From contig AUXH01000120.1 of assembly GCA_000482145.1 (NCBI GenBank), positions 1-38,734 on the forward strand: 38,734 nucleotides of DNA. Reading direction: 5' to 3'. This document shows positions 1 to 9,700 of this stretch, one piece after another. The stretch comes from Strigomonas culicis. Lineage: Eukaryota; Euglenozoa; Kinetoplastea; Trypanosomatida; Trypanosomatidae. The translations under genes and the position numbers were made by a program. Position 1 is the stretch's first letter; the number at the start of each line of letters is the position of its first letter. The notes beneath the pieces were generated by a model. It saw only the letters and a program-made list of their open reading frames with translations, had not been told where the DNA came from and made no database searches.

Positions 1-2
1 AG

Positions 3-1239
3 CTGAGGCCCGAGAGCATGGGGGAGTTCCGTTTCATTGTGAGGGACAAGAACACTGGGTGGGTCTTCCCCGGCTCCACCAGTCTGAACAGCTTTTACTT
101 GGGTCGGAAACCGAATGTGCAGAGTGCATCTGGTGACTGTGCGGAAGACAGCAGCAAGTGCGTGACGGGGGCCCTCCTCCACTTCCACGGCAATCACATC
201 AACACGCGCCAACCGCCGAAGGGCAGCAAGTACGATGCGTATGTGCATGTGGCCATCGGATTCAACGACACCACCGACCCGGCAAAGATGATCACGTGCG
301 ACATGCAGATGAGCCAAGGTGAGTGGAGGTCGGGCAACTGCACCTGCAAGCTCGCGGTTGGCTCCCAGGTGGTGCCCGGCATGTACCCCATCTACATGGC
401 CAACATGATGACCAGCTCTGGCCGCCAGACGGAGCCCAGGCTTATCGGCAGTCTGCTGATTGGGTCGTTCGCCGGGTGGAAACCGGCTGGCTACATCCGA
501 GATCTCACGGCGCATGCGTATAATGTGGTCGCCGTGGCGCCGCAGCACGCGCCGGAGGGCACTGCTGTGACACTCTTCGGTACGTTCCAGCGGGATGCCG
601 TCTACGAGGTTATCTTCTTGCACCTGGACGGCAAGTCCGACCGCACGCCCACGTGCGTGGTGGCGGCAACGACGAACTATACAATCCGCTGCACAATCCA
701 CTACAACGGTGCGAATGTGCACGCAGAGTTTTACCCACTTGTGCGGGACGTCGCGACGCAGAACTACATTACGACCACCTTCTCCGACGCGCACGCGCTG
801 TCGCTCAACGGCGAGGCTGCCGCGGGCGGCGGCGGCAGCGGCAGCAGCAGCATCGGAGCGCGGCGCGTACGATGTGACCCTCATCACGACCATCATCTTC
901 GCGCTGCTCTTCGTGGGGATGGCCGTCCTCATGGGCGCGCTTTTCTGCTGCTGCAAGATCACCCGCAAGGCGAAGCACTACCACTACGAGGAGGACATGC
1001 ATGTGTGGGTGAACGACAAGGGCGCCCAGTCCACGACGGAGCTGGTCTGGGAAGGCTACACACTGGCAGACCTCAACCGCAAGGAGGGAAAGTACATGAA
1101 CAACTCGGAGCCGAACTCAGCGCTCAACTCCACGACCGCGGCGCCGCTGGGGCCCAGTACGCTCAATGTAAGTGGTACTGTGGAACATTACAGCAACACA
1201 CAGGAGATTCCACCAGAGGCCATCTTTGGTAAAGAGTAA
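3..1239 (+). CDS. Surface-type single-pass membrane protein, 5' truncated and frame-broken
   Basis: The reading frame is open from the first bases, so the N-terminus lies outside the window; the first ATG (18) is probably internal. The larger part, to about 840-860, encodes a cysteine-containing, probably extracellular region with several N-x-S/T sites. Residues near 530-740 nt loosely resemble an IPT/TIG beta-sandwich, a weak impression. The frame then shifts by one within a GGC/AGC repeat. In the new frame a strong hydrophobic segment (about 880-950) ends in three cysteines, followed by a basic stop-transfer stretch and a cytosolic tail of about 90 residues ending at TAA 1237-1239. Because the membrane anchor and tail are sensible only in the second frame, I read this as one type I membrane protein. 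The break may be a sequencing or assembly indel, a polymorphism, or a true lesion. Function is unknown. Confidence 0.6.
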
Positions 1240-2108
1240 GCCACCAGGAAACCGAACGCTATCTACAGGCATGGACACGCACGCATATACATGTATATAA
1301 CAGTAATTTAAGTAGTTTAAAAAAAAAAAACTAGAAAAGGAAAAGAGAAAACACAGATCTCTCTTTTTGTCGTTCATTTTGTTTTGTTTTCGTTGTTCTT
1401 GCTTAAGATCGTCATTTTTTTTTTCTTGTGTGTGCTTTATACAAATAAATGACCAAATACATATATATATATATAAAAATTATTGCTTCTATTTTTTAAT
1501 TCGCTTCTCCAACACAAAACAGTAAATATAAAAACTGTCCAAGTGCTTCTTCTCTATTTTTTTTCTTTGAAAAAAAAAATGGATGAAATGTTGTCACCTT
1601 AAGGATTTACAAAAACGCGTTATTTTGTTCAATCTTGATCTGAATACTTAACGCTTACACAAAACAACAATCACCACAACTTTACTTGAGACTATGTCAA
1701 CATTCTTTTCTTTTTCTTCCGGTAAAAAAAAAAAGAGTTCTTCTTTTTCTATTATTATTGTGTTCTGTGTTTTTTTTTTTAAGAAGGTGCTAGATTAATG
1801 ATGGGCCACTTTGTTTGTTAACAGGTGTGGTTTTCTTCTCTTCCTCTTTCTGTATGGTTCCACGCCGTTTAAAAAAAAAAAAAAGCAGCACTTAGAACAT
1901 AAATAAGCAAAATTTATAGTTGAAAAATATGGTTAAATTACTTTTTTCTAAAAATATCTGATCATCTCTTGTTGTTGCTGTTTTCGAGGAAAGCAAGATC
2001 TTCTACTAGTGTGTACAGCAGCTGTAAGCCATTCAACGGTTGATACTTCTCTTATGTTTCTCTTCGTCTCATGTCCTTCGAACAAAAAAAAAACTAGTTA
2101 GTATTCCG

Positions 2109-2140
2109 TTTTTTTTTTGTTTTGTGTTGCTCTATTAAAG
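2109..2140 (+). promoter_or_regulatory. Putative spliced-leader acceptor for the PUF gene
   Basis: A T-rich tract is followed by AG at 2139-2140. No ATG occurs between this AG and the start codon at 2335. The implied leader is about 195 bases and contains the TA/TTTA repeat. Confidence 0.5.
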
Positions 2141-2150
2141 CCAACACATA

Positions 2151-2202
2151 GTATATATATATATATATATTTATTTATTTATTTATTTAATATATATATA
2201 TA
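2151..2202. repeat. Compound TA / TTTA / TA microsatellite
   Basis: About nine TA units run into about five TTTA units and then further TA units. It lies in the predicted 5' leader of the PUF gene. Confidence 0.85.
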
Positions 2203-2334
2203 CAAATACACTTATACAGTTTATTTAGAGCGTATACGTAGATATATACATACACACGACGGCATACAGTAACAGACGATATAAAAAGAACAGAAAAAAA
2301 AGGAAAAAAGGCTCCCAAGTACCTACTAACGGTC

Positions 2335-4581
2335 ATGTACACCGAACAAAGCTGGGATGACAACCCGAACGCGCGCGCCTACGGTGGCGCGAACTACGCG
2401 GTTCCTCGCCACGCGGCGAGCGGCCCGCCCCCCGCGTCGCGCTTCACGCCCATGGACTTCGAGCTGTTCCTGAACAGCAACCGCGACCCCACGGACGACA
2501 TGCGGCGCAGTCAGGAGTACTACTACTGGTACCATAGCAAGACGCCGCGGGACCCGCGCGCGCCGCCGCCGCTGCCGTCGCGCGACGCGCAAGAGACGCT
2601 GCAGAGCATGGAGGCCCCATGGGGCGACGAGGCCGGCGGCAGCGACGGCACGCAGCTGCGTGTGACGGCGAGCAATGTGGGCGTTGGCGGCAACGCGCCC
2701 GCGGCGAGTAAGCGCAACCTGAACCTCGGCCTCAACACGCAGGACCTCAAGGAGACGATGAACCCCTACGGCCTCAGCCTCGTCAACGACCATAATGCGC
2801 TCAGCCCCAACACGCAGTTTTTCGCCGCCTACGCACCGACGCCGCTCGCGACGGCGACGCCCAACACGCTACGCGCCTACGCGCACCACGACCCGGCCGC
2901 CGTGCAGGCACCTGCCGGCGCGGAGGGATTCGTCGCCAACTTCGCTGTTAGCGGGCGCGGCGCCGGGGTGGCCACCGGCCGCGGGCGCGCGATTGCGGCG
3001 CAGCAGTACTACACGCAGGAGCCGATGAACTCCTTCGACATCTACGCACAGCAGTACATGCTCTCCGCGCAGCTCAACCCCTACGCGGGCAACCCCGCCA
3101 CGGCCGGCAGCGCGGTGGGCCTCCCCAGCCACGTCAACATGGCCGGCGGTGGCGGCGCGGGACCGGGCGACGGTCGCGGCGGCGGTCGTGGCGGCGGCCG
3201 CGGCCGCGGCTACGGCCGTGGTGGCGGCCGCGGCGGCGGTAGCAGTGGCTACCGCGGCGGTGGCCGCGGGGGCGGCGGCCCCAGCGGCGCCGACACGCGC
3301 TACCAGCCTGGGTCGGAGAAGCTCCAGCAGTTCCGCGCCGAGGCGGCCGCGAAGAGCGGCGACGCCGTGTCGTGGAAGCTGTCCGACATCCGCGACTACG
3401 CGGTCGAGTTTGCGAAGGACCAGGAGGGCAGCCGCTTCATCCAGCGCGCGCTGGACACGGCGCCCGCGAACGAGGTCAACGACCTTTTCTACGAGATGTT
3501 CAACAACCCCTTAGACCTCGTGACAGACATCTTCGGCAACTACGTGCTGCAGAAAATGTTAGAGAAGGGCACGACGGAGCAACTCGTCTACGCGGCAACG
3601 CGGCTGCGCGGCAACGTGGTCAATCTCACGCTCCAGACGTACGGCTGCCGCGTCATCCAGAAGTGTATCGAGATGATGCCGGAGGAGGGTCTAGACATCC
3701 TCCTGGCCGAGCTCGAGGGCAACGTGGCGCGCTGCATACAGGACCAGAACGGCAACCACGTGGTGCAGCGCTGCGTCGAGGTGATTCCGAACCGCTGCGG
3801 CTTCATCATCTCCGCCTTCTCCGGCCGCGTGATGGAGCTCGCGACGCACGCCTACGGCTGCCGCGTCATCCAGTGCATCATGGAGCACTGCCCGGATCAG
3901 GAGGAGGCCATCTTCAGCGAGCTGCTGAAGGACGTGGACCGCCTTGTGAAGGACCAGTACGGCAACTACGTGATCCAGCACGTGCTGCAGCACGCGAAGG
4001 ATGAGAAGAAGGTGGAGCGCATATTCGCCGCCCTCCGCGTGCACTTCTTCGAGCTCAGCAAGCAGAAGTTTGCGTCCAACGTGATGGAGAAGCTCTTTGC
4101 CTTCGCACCGGCGTCGCAGCGCATGGCGATCGTCGAACTGCTCTGCGCCACCTACAGCGCGGGGAACCCGGAGCCGGTCGAGTACATGGAGTTCACCCGC
4201 TCCAAGGAGAAGACGGTCGCGGAGGTCAACGCCGCGGCCGCCGCGCACGACGGCCGCTTCCCGCCCGACAAGGACCACAGCAAGGAGAAGAACCGCGAGG
4301 GGAAGGAGGCGGCGATGGGCGTCATTCTGGACGTGCATGTGGGCGGCAAGACGGCGCCCAGCATGCTGTGCCGCATGATGAACGACCAGTTCGCGAACTA
4401 CGTTGTGCAGCGCGTTCTGGACGCCAGCGAGGTGGATCAGTTTGTCAAGCTCGTGGACAACATTCAGAAGTTCGTGCTGCCCATTCGCACCTACACGTAC
4501 GGCCGCCCCATAGTCCAGCGACTCTCCCGCCGCAACCTCATCTTCTCCCCCGGGGACAACGAGGAGCAGCGCGCACACTAG
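2335..4581 (+). CDS. Pumilio/PUF-family RNA-binding protein with RGG domain
   Basis: This 748-residue protein has a low-complexity N-terminal half, a glycine/arginine RGG-type region (about 269-320) and a complete Pumilio homology domain (about 345-735). All eight repeats are visible from their base-reading residues: SRxxQ (366-370), NYxxQ (402), CRxxQ (438), NHxxQ (474), CRxxQ (509), NYxxQ (544), SNxxE (581) and NYxxQ (688). These are the same eight triplets as in human PUM1, so the established PUF code predicts recognition of UGUAUAUA or UGUANAUA. The family controls mRNA stability and translation through 3' UTRs, usually in the cytoplasm. The gap between repeats 7 and 8 is about 107 residues instead of about 40, with a charged, Ala-rich insertion near 615-670. 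The start is the first ATG after the predicted splice acceptor. The family call is firm; which trypanosomatid PUF paralogue it is cannot be decided here. Confidence 0.95.
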   Translation: MYTEQSWDDNPNARAYGGANYAVPRHAASGPPPASRFTPMDFELFLNSNRDPTDDMRRSQEYYYWYHSKTPRDPRAPPPLPSRDAQETLQSMEAPWGDEAGGSDGTQLRVTASNVGVGGNAPAASKRNLNLGLNTQDLKETMNPYGLSLVNDHNALSPNTQFFAAYAPTPLATATPNTLRAYAHHDPAAVQAPAGAEGFVANFAVSGRGAGVATGRGRAIAAQQYYTQEPMNSFDIYAQQYMLSAQLNPYAGNPATAGSAVGLPSHVNMAGGGGAGPGDGRGGGRGGGRGRGYGRGGGRGGGSSGYRGGGRGGGGPSGADTRYQPGSEKLQQFRAEAAAKSGDAVSWKLSDIRDYAVEFAKDQEGSRFIQRALDTAPANEVNDLFYEMFNNPLDLVTDIFGNYVLQKMLEKGTTEQLVYAATRLRGNVVNLTLQTYGCRVIQKCIEMMPEEGLDILLAELEGNVARCIQDQNGNHVVQRCVEVIPNRCGFIISAFSGRVMELATHAYGCRVIQCIMEHCPDQEEAIFSELLKDVDRLVKDQYGNYVIQHVLQHAKDEKKVERIFAALRVHFFELSKQKFASNVMEKLFAFAPASQRMAIVELLCATYSAGNPEPVEYMEFTRSKEKTVAEVNAAAAAHDGRFPPDKDHSKEKNREGKEAAMGVILDVHVGGKTAPSMLCRMMNDQFANYVVQRVLDASEVDQFVKLVDNIQKFVLPIRTYTYGRPIVQRLSRRNLIFSPGDNEEQRAH

Positions 4582-4787
4582 AAGCAGTGGACGGCGGGAA
4601 GAGAAAGTAAAGAAAAAAAAGAGGCAAGAAAACGTGTAAGAAATATGTATACATATAATGCATAGGTATATAGTCCTTGCTTGCTTTGTTTGTTTGACAA
4701 CAGCAGTCCTCCCTCCTTCGGATGTTAATGAGTCAATAGAATAATGGCCCTCTTCGAAAAAAAAAAGAGTTGGAAAACAAATGTAGT

Positions 4788-4795
4788 TGTATATA
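4788..4795 (+). promoter_or_regulatory. Candidate PUF-binding site (TGTATATA) in the PUF gene's own 3' UTR
   Basis: The octamer exactly matches the site predicted from the base-reading residues of the upstream PUF protein. It lies 207 bases after the PUF stop codon and more than 900 bases before the next acceptor, so it is probably in the mature 3' UTR. AT-rich sequence makes chance matches common, so function is only a suggestion. Confidence 0.3.
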
Positions 4796-5640
4796 TATAC
4801 AGATATACATATACTTTTTTTTTCTTATTAATGTTAAATAAACTGAAACAAAACAAGCTGTTAAATAGAAGTGTACGCATGCGTACACAAAAATCAGGAA
4901 ACAAAATGTAATAAAACGAAAAAAACAAAAAAATGTAATTGTACATTTTATTTTTATTACACGATGTTATTTACTGGAGAATACTTCACTAGCTCTAGAA
5001 AAAGTGCTCTCCCTCTTTTGGGTGGTGGTGGCGTGTGTTTTTTTTTTTTTTGCAGGTGTTTTGCATTCCCTTTTGTTATATGTGATCCCTGCACTTTTCT
5101 TAGCCCTATGAACAGAAAGGAGAAAGGAATAAGAAAAGAAGACAGTTCTTAATTGCAAGGATGAGATAGAGCTAAAGGCGAATGCATATTTCTATTCTTT
5201 TTGCGTTCGCAACTTGATGAACCCTGTTTTTTTTTTTCGTGTGTGTTTTCGTTTTTGTGTTTGTTTGTTTGTTTGTTCTTTCAAAGGAAAAAGTGTTTCT
5301 TTTATCACATTTTTTTTTCTGAAGATCTTTGATGAGTCGAAAAAAAAGATTATTTTAGTTTAGATCTTTTCTTCTTTTTTTTTTCATTCATTTATTCTTT
5401 TTTTCTGAGATGTATATCAACCACATATAAACATATTTTGACCTTAGTGTTCTTTTAAAAACTCTCTTCAAACTGATGTATGTAGCATAGTTTAATATAT
5501 AAAGTTGAAGTTTTAAAAATGAAATCAATAAAAGCTCTAATTAATGTTGTTGTTGTCGTTGTTGTAGCACCTATCCTTATGAAAAGGTAGATCGTGTGGC
5601 CAGAAGAATCAGCGCATACAGGAAAAGAAAAACGTATCAT

Positions 5641-5705
5641 CACCCTCTTTGCCTCGCCTCTCACCTCTTCCACCACCTGTCTATACACGTGATTCTCCCA
5701 TGAAG
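5641..5705 (+). promoter_or_regulatory. Putative spliced-leader acceptor
   Basis: A strong CT-rich tract (5641-5680) is followed by AG at 5704-5705. No ATG lies between this AG and the start at 5785; the ATG at 5700 would be excluded from the mature leader. Confidence 0.55.
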
Positions 5706-5784
5706 TAAGTCGCTTTTCTGCACCACTAAAAGGAAGTTTTTAAAACAAAAAAAAAGAACTAAAGTAAAAAAAAAAAAGACAACC

Positions 5785-6204
5785 ATGCTAGCCCGTACAT
5801 GTATCTCTAAGGCGCCGGCTGCTCGTGCTGCACTTGGTCGCGCCGGGCTCCGCCTGGCCCCCGCTAGCGCCGCGCGCCTCCCGGCGTGCGGCAGCCCCGC
5901 CGATGCGATGACCGTGGCGCGGCGCAACTTTGTGGGGCAGACCCTCCTAGCCAACCTCGGCGCGCATTGCACCCAGGTGACGGCGTGCACGTCGCTGTCC
6001 ACGGTGCTGTACAGCCCGCTCGGCACCGCGATGCTCATTGTGCTCGCCTACAACGTGGTTGTCATCTGCACGAAGCATGTCAACTACTCCATGGAGATCA
6101 CCGCGAAGGATTATGTGCAGGACCAGCAGCTTTATGTCATCATGCGCTACGGCATCCTCGCCTGTGTCCTTCTTGGTATGGAGGTGATGTTTATTGAAGT
6201 GTAG
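5785..6204 (+). CDS. Small probable mitochondrial inner-membrane protein
   Basis: The 139-residue product begins with an Arg/Ala-rich stretch (1-40) that has no acidic residue before position 40, typical of a mitochondrial presequence. Two hydrophobic segments follow, at about 77-96 and 117-137, the second running almost to the C-terminus. Between them lies a short polar loop. The size, presequence and membrane hairpin resemble the many lineage-specific accessory subunits of the kinetoplastid respiratory chain and ATP synthase, but I do not recognise the protein and no catalytic motif is visible. ATG 5785 is the first ATG after the predicted acceptor. The mitochondrial location is an inference. 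Confidence 0.8.
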   Translation: MLARTCISKAPAARAALGRAGLRLAPASAARLPACGSPADAMTVARRNFVGQTLLANLGAHCTQVTACTSLSTVLYSPLGTAMLIVLAYNVVVICTKHVNYSMEITAKDYVQDQQLYVIMRYGILACVLLGMEVMFIEV

Positions 6205-6756
6205 AGCTTCGCAAGCGAGAAAAAAAAAAGTGAGGGTGCCAACGATCGGAATCCAAATATATTCTAAAAAAAAAAAACAGTATTTTACAGTCATCACTTA
6301 GGAACGTTGTAAAGTGTATTTTCATTCGTTGTTCTATTCTAAATGTTAGTTTGTTTGTTCACCCTTTTTTTTTGGTTTTGCTTTAACGAGGTATAAGTAT
6401 TACATAAACTTAATTCTTATTTATTTATTTTTTTCAGCGTGGTATCATCTCTAGTGATTATATGAATTGTAGGAAACAAAACTTATACGTTACAGCTTTA
6501 CAGAAGGTAGTTTTAGGTAGTATTATTAAACACAAAACAATGCAACAATAAAAGAAAAAAAAATGTAGTATAACAAGACGTTGGATACAGGAAACTGGCG
6601 TAATTGTATGAAATCATATAGAAAAAAAAAGTGGAATGTAATCTGACCTTTCTCTCTCTTCATCTCCACTTTGTCTTTCCTTCTCATTGTAAAAAAAAAA
6701 AAGCACTAAAAACAAAAAAAGCAGTTATACTCTACGTACCGTTAGGCTATAGAAGC
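6205..6756. other. AT-rich intergenic region
   Basis: This gap contains homopolymer A/T runs and the acceptor of the next gene. I see no gene. A reading frame extends upstream of 6757 to a GTG at 6631, but it crosses the pyrimidine tract and would be removed by trans-splicing. Confidence 0.7.
6648..6703 (+). promoter_or_regulatory. Putative spliced-leader acceptor
   Basis: A long CT-rich tract (6648-6689) is followed by an A-run and AG at 6702-6703. This placement decides the downstream start: the first ATG after it is 6757. Confidence 0.6.
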
Positions 6757-9700
6757 ATGTCTTCGGAAGACGAGGAGGCTGCCCTGCAGGAACGCGAGAA
6801 CGGGGACGGGGAGGAGGTGGAGGAGGCACAGGAGGACGTGGCCGCGGTCGACGTCGCGTCGCCAGGAGACGATGAGGAGGAGGAGGAGGAGGAGAAGCCC
6901 ATGTCGAAGCGGGCAAAGGGGAAGAAGGGAGGAAAGAAGGAGAAGAAGGAGAAGAAGAAGAAGAAGGTGGACCCTCGCTTTTTCGAAAACCTCCCGGCGC
7001 AGAAAGAGGTCCCGGCGGCGCTGCAGATGCCCCTCCCCGCCACCCTCCTCGTGGCCGACAAAGGCCACGACGCGGATGGGGAAGAGGCCGCCAGCGACCC
7101 CAAGCCCGCGACCGCCGAGCCCTTCGTTGAGGTGTGCCCGCTGTCCATCACGCCATACAAGGACTACTACGCGCTCTGCGCACGGCACTACCGCAAGCGG
7201 ATGCGCTCGCTCGAGAAGGACGCCATCCTGCGGCAGCTCGCGGACGACAGCGGCAGCCGGCGACCCTTCCTGCGCTACTGGAGAGAGAAGGAGGCCGCCG
7301 AGGACGCGGCCGCCGCCGAGGCGGGGGCCGACGCCGACCAGGAGAGGGAGGAGGAGGAGGAGGAGGAGCCCGCCGCGGACGGCGAGGGCGACAAGGAGCT
7401 GCAGTTCGACCTGACGCCGGCGCCGGACGCCGAGGCGGCCGTCGACGACGATGCGGAGGCGCCGCCGCCGCCGCCGACGCCGTACTGGCTGCCGTTCGTG
7501 CTGTCGAACGACGTCTTCTACGTGGAGCGCGTGCTGGCGGCCATGTACGGCTGGGTGCTGCCGCCGCCGCAGGGCGGCAAGAACGCGCGCTCCGTCTCCT
7601 TCGGCGCGAGCGATCACGAGGTGAGTGACCGCGAGGAGGCGGAGGAGGAGCAGTTCGCGATGAACGCGGCGCGCTCGCACATCACGGAGTACGACGTGCA
7701 CGGCAGCGCGATGCGGGTGGCGCCGCTGCGCCAGCGGGCGAGCTACTTCAAGCCCTCCGGCGCGTTCGACGAGGCCGCTCTGCAGCGCAGCCGCACCGAC
7801 GAGGCCGCGCTCTCCGCGATGCACACCACCTCTCAGCGCCTGCCGCAGCCCGAGGAGGAGGCGCGCCGGAACGAATCGCCGGCGCCGCAGAGCCCCACGC
7901 TGGCCGCGCGGCTGCTGCTGGGCGCCGCGGTGCCGGCGACGCCGACGGTCTTGGAGAGGCAGGACGGGGCGCCCGCGCCGGCGAAGCGGCCGGCGCCTGC
8001 CTACCTCACCGCCGTCCCCAGGTTCCCCTTTTGGCAGTACAACGACTTCTACTTGGTCTTCAACGAGGACGACGAGCAGTGGAACCTGTTGGAAGAGCAC
8101 CCACTGCTGTACCTCCGCCACCTGAAGGAGAAGCTACGGCAGGCGCAGCCGCCCGGCGACCCCGGCGACGCGGACGAAGAGCGAGAGGAGGACGGGGACG
8201 ACGGACAGGGGGAGGAGGGCGCCACCGACATCCCCACCTTCGACCTCACCCGTGTGCGGCGCGTCGATGCGCTGCTGCTCTGCGCGTGGTGCTGCCCCGC
8301 CGCGGCGCGCGTGTGCCTGCTGCAGCCGAACCTCAACCCGCAGACGACGCTCCGCTGCCTGCAGGAGTGGCTGGACGAGGACTTCCACGCCGGCTTCGCC
8401 TTGCTGCGCAAGCTGCACAAGTTCAGCCTCGCCGTGCGGACGCAAGACGGGCCGCGGCTGCCCTACCCGCTACAGCGCATGGACCTCGACTTCAACTACT
8501 TCTTCCAGCCCTTGTACGTGAGTCCTGCGGCGGCGGCGGTACCGCCGCCGCGGCTGCTCCAGGGCGATGGCACCGCGATCCGCTACGGCGTGCCCGGCGG
8601 CGTGGCGGTGCCTGGGGGAGACCCTGCCACGGCGGCCCACAAGGCAGCCGCGAAGCGCATGGCCGCCTCGGTCAACTGGATGATAATGTACCCCATCCAG
8701 CAGCTGGACGGCATCGCCGCGCGCAGCACGGCCGACGCGCGCAACAACATGCTGGCGCTGCTCACGGCCGGCGTGGCGCCGCGCCGGCCGCCGCCGCTGC
8801 GCTGCCTGGAGAGCAGCGAGGCGGTGCGGCTCGCGCTGTGGCTGCTGCTCGTCGTGCCGGAGCCGACACTACACACGTGGGGCGCCGCCTGGCGGGAGAA
8901 GGAGGCGCAGCACAAGGAGAGCGGCGCCGCGCCGTGGGGCAAAGGCGCCGCGGCGCTCGACGACGAGGAGGAAGAAGAGGAGGAGGACGGCGACGCGGTG
9001 GACGAAAACGGCGCGAAGCAGGGGAGCCCGAGCGCCTCCATGGTGCTGGAGCAGGTCCGGCTGGCGCGTCAGAAGCTGCGCGGCGCCGGCGCGCGCCGCC
9101 TGGCGGAGGAGCCGACGCTGCTGCCCGCGCGGCTGCTGCTCCATGCCACACTGGAGGTGCGCGAGCGGCTCGTGCGCGAGCTGCGCGGCGAGCCGCCGAG
9201 CGTCTTCACGCTGCGCCTCTGCCTCGAGGACGATATGAAGGAGAAGCACATCGGGGACGGCCTCTGGCGCGACCCCGTCGTGACGCGCCGCTTCCTGCTC
9301 GACGCGGCGCTCGCGCCGGCGACGGCGACCGTGCGGCACCAGAAGCTGTTCCAGAGCGACCTCGTGCTGCTGCTGCTGGCGCTCACCACGACGCCGGTGG
9401 TCGAGCCGCGGCCGCCCGCGCAGCCGCTGTCGGTGCCGGGCAGCGGCACCCACTCGCCGCGGGCGCGGTCGCACAGCCAGGGGACCATCGTCACGAAGCG
9501 GCTGGTGGACAGCGCCCGCGACCGCGCGCTCGTCACGAGCGACGGCCACACCGATGCCTTCGAGGCGCTGCTGCGGTTGAAGGTCGGCCCCGCGTCGGAC
9601 GATGCGGGGCCGCGGCTGAAGAAGCTGGCCTCGCCGCTCGAGAAGTTGCGCACCGGCACGCTGCGGCTGCTGTACCTCTGCCTGCCCTGCTTCAGCACCC

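Larger units (their letters stand above)
1240..2334. other. AT-rich intergenic region
   Basis: This gap holds the 3' UTR of the membrane protein gene and the 5' leader of the PUF gene. It is full of A and T runs and TA/TTTA microsatellites. A TGTATATA octamer lies at 1292-1299, 53 bases after the stop. I see no gene or structured RNA in it. Confidence 0.7.
4582..5784. other. Long AT-rich intergenic region
   Basis: This 1.2-kb gap has many A and T runs, a GTTT microsatellite (5259-5277) and no convincing ORF. An exact TGTATATA octamer lies at 4788-4795. The right end carries the acceptor for the next gene. Confidence 0.7.

Noticed and set aside
3139..3300. GC-rich glycine/arginine repeat as a possible separate repeat element
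   Set aside because: It is simply the coding sequence of the RGG region of the PUF protein, in frame throughout.
4871..5152. 93-codon frame in the long gap after the PUF gene
   Set aside because: It starts with GTG, is AT-rich with homopolymers and has no acceptor signal of its own.
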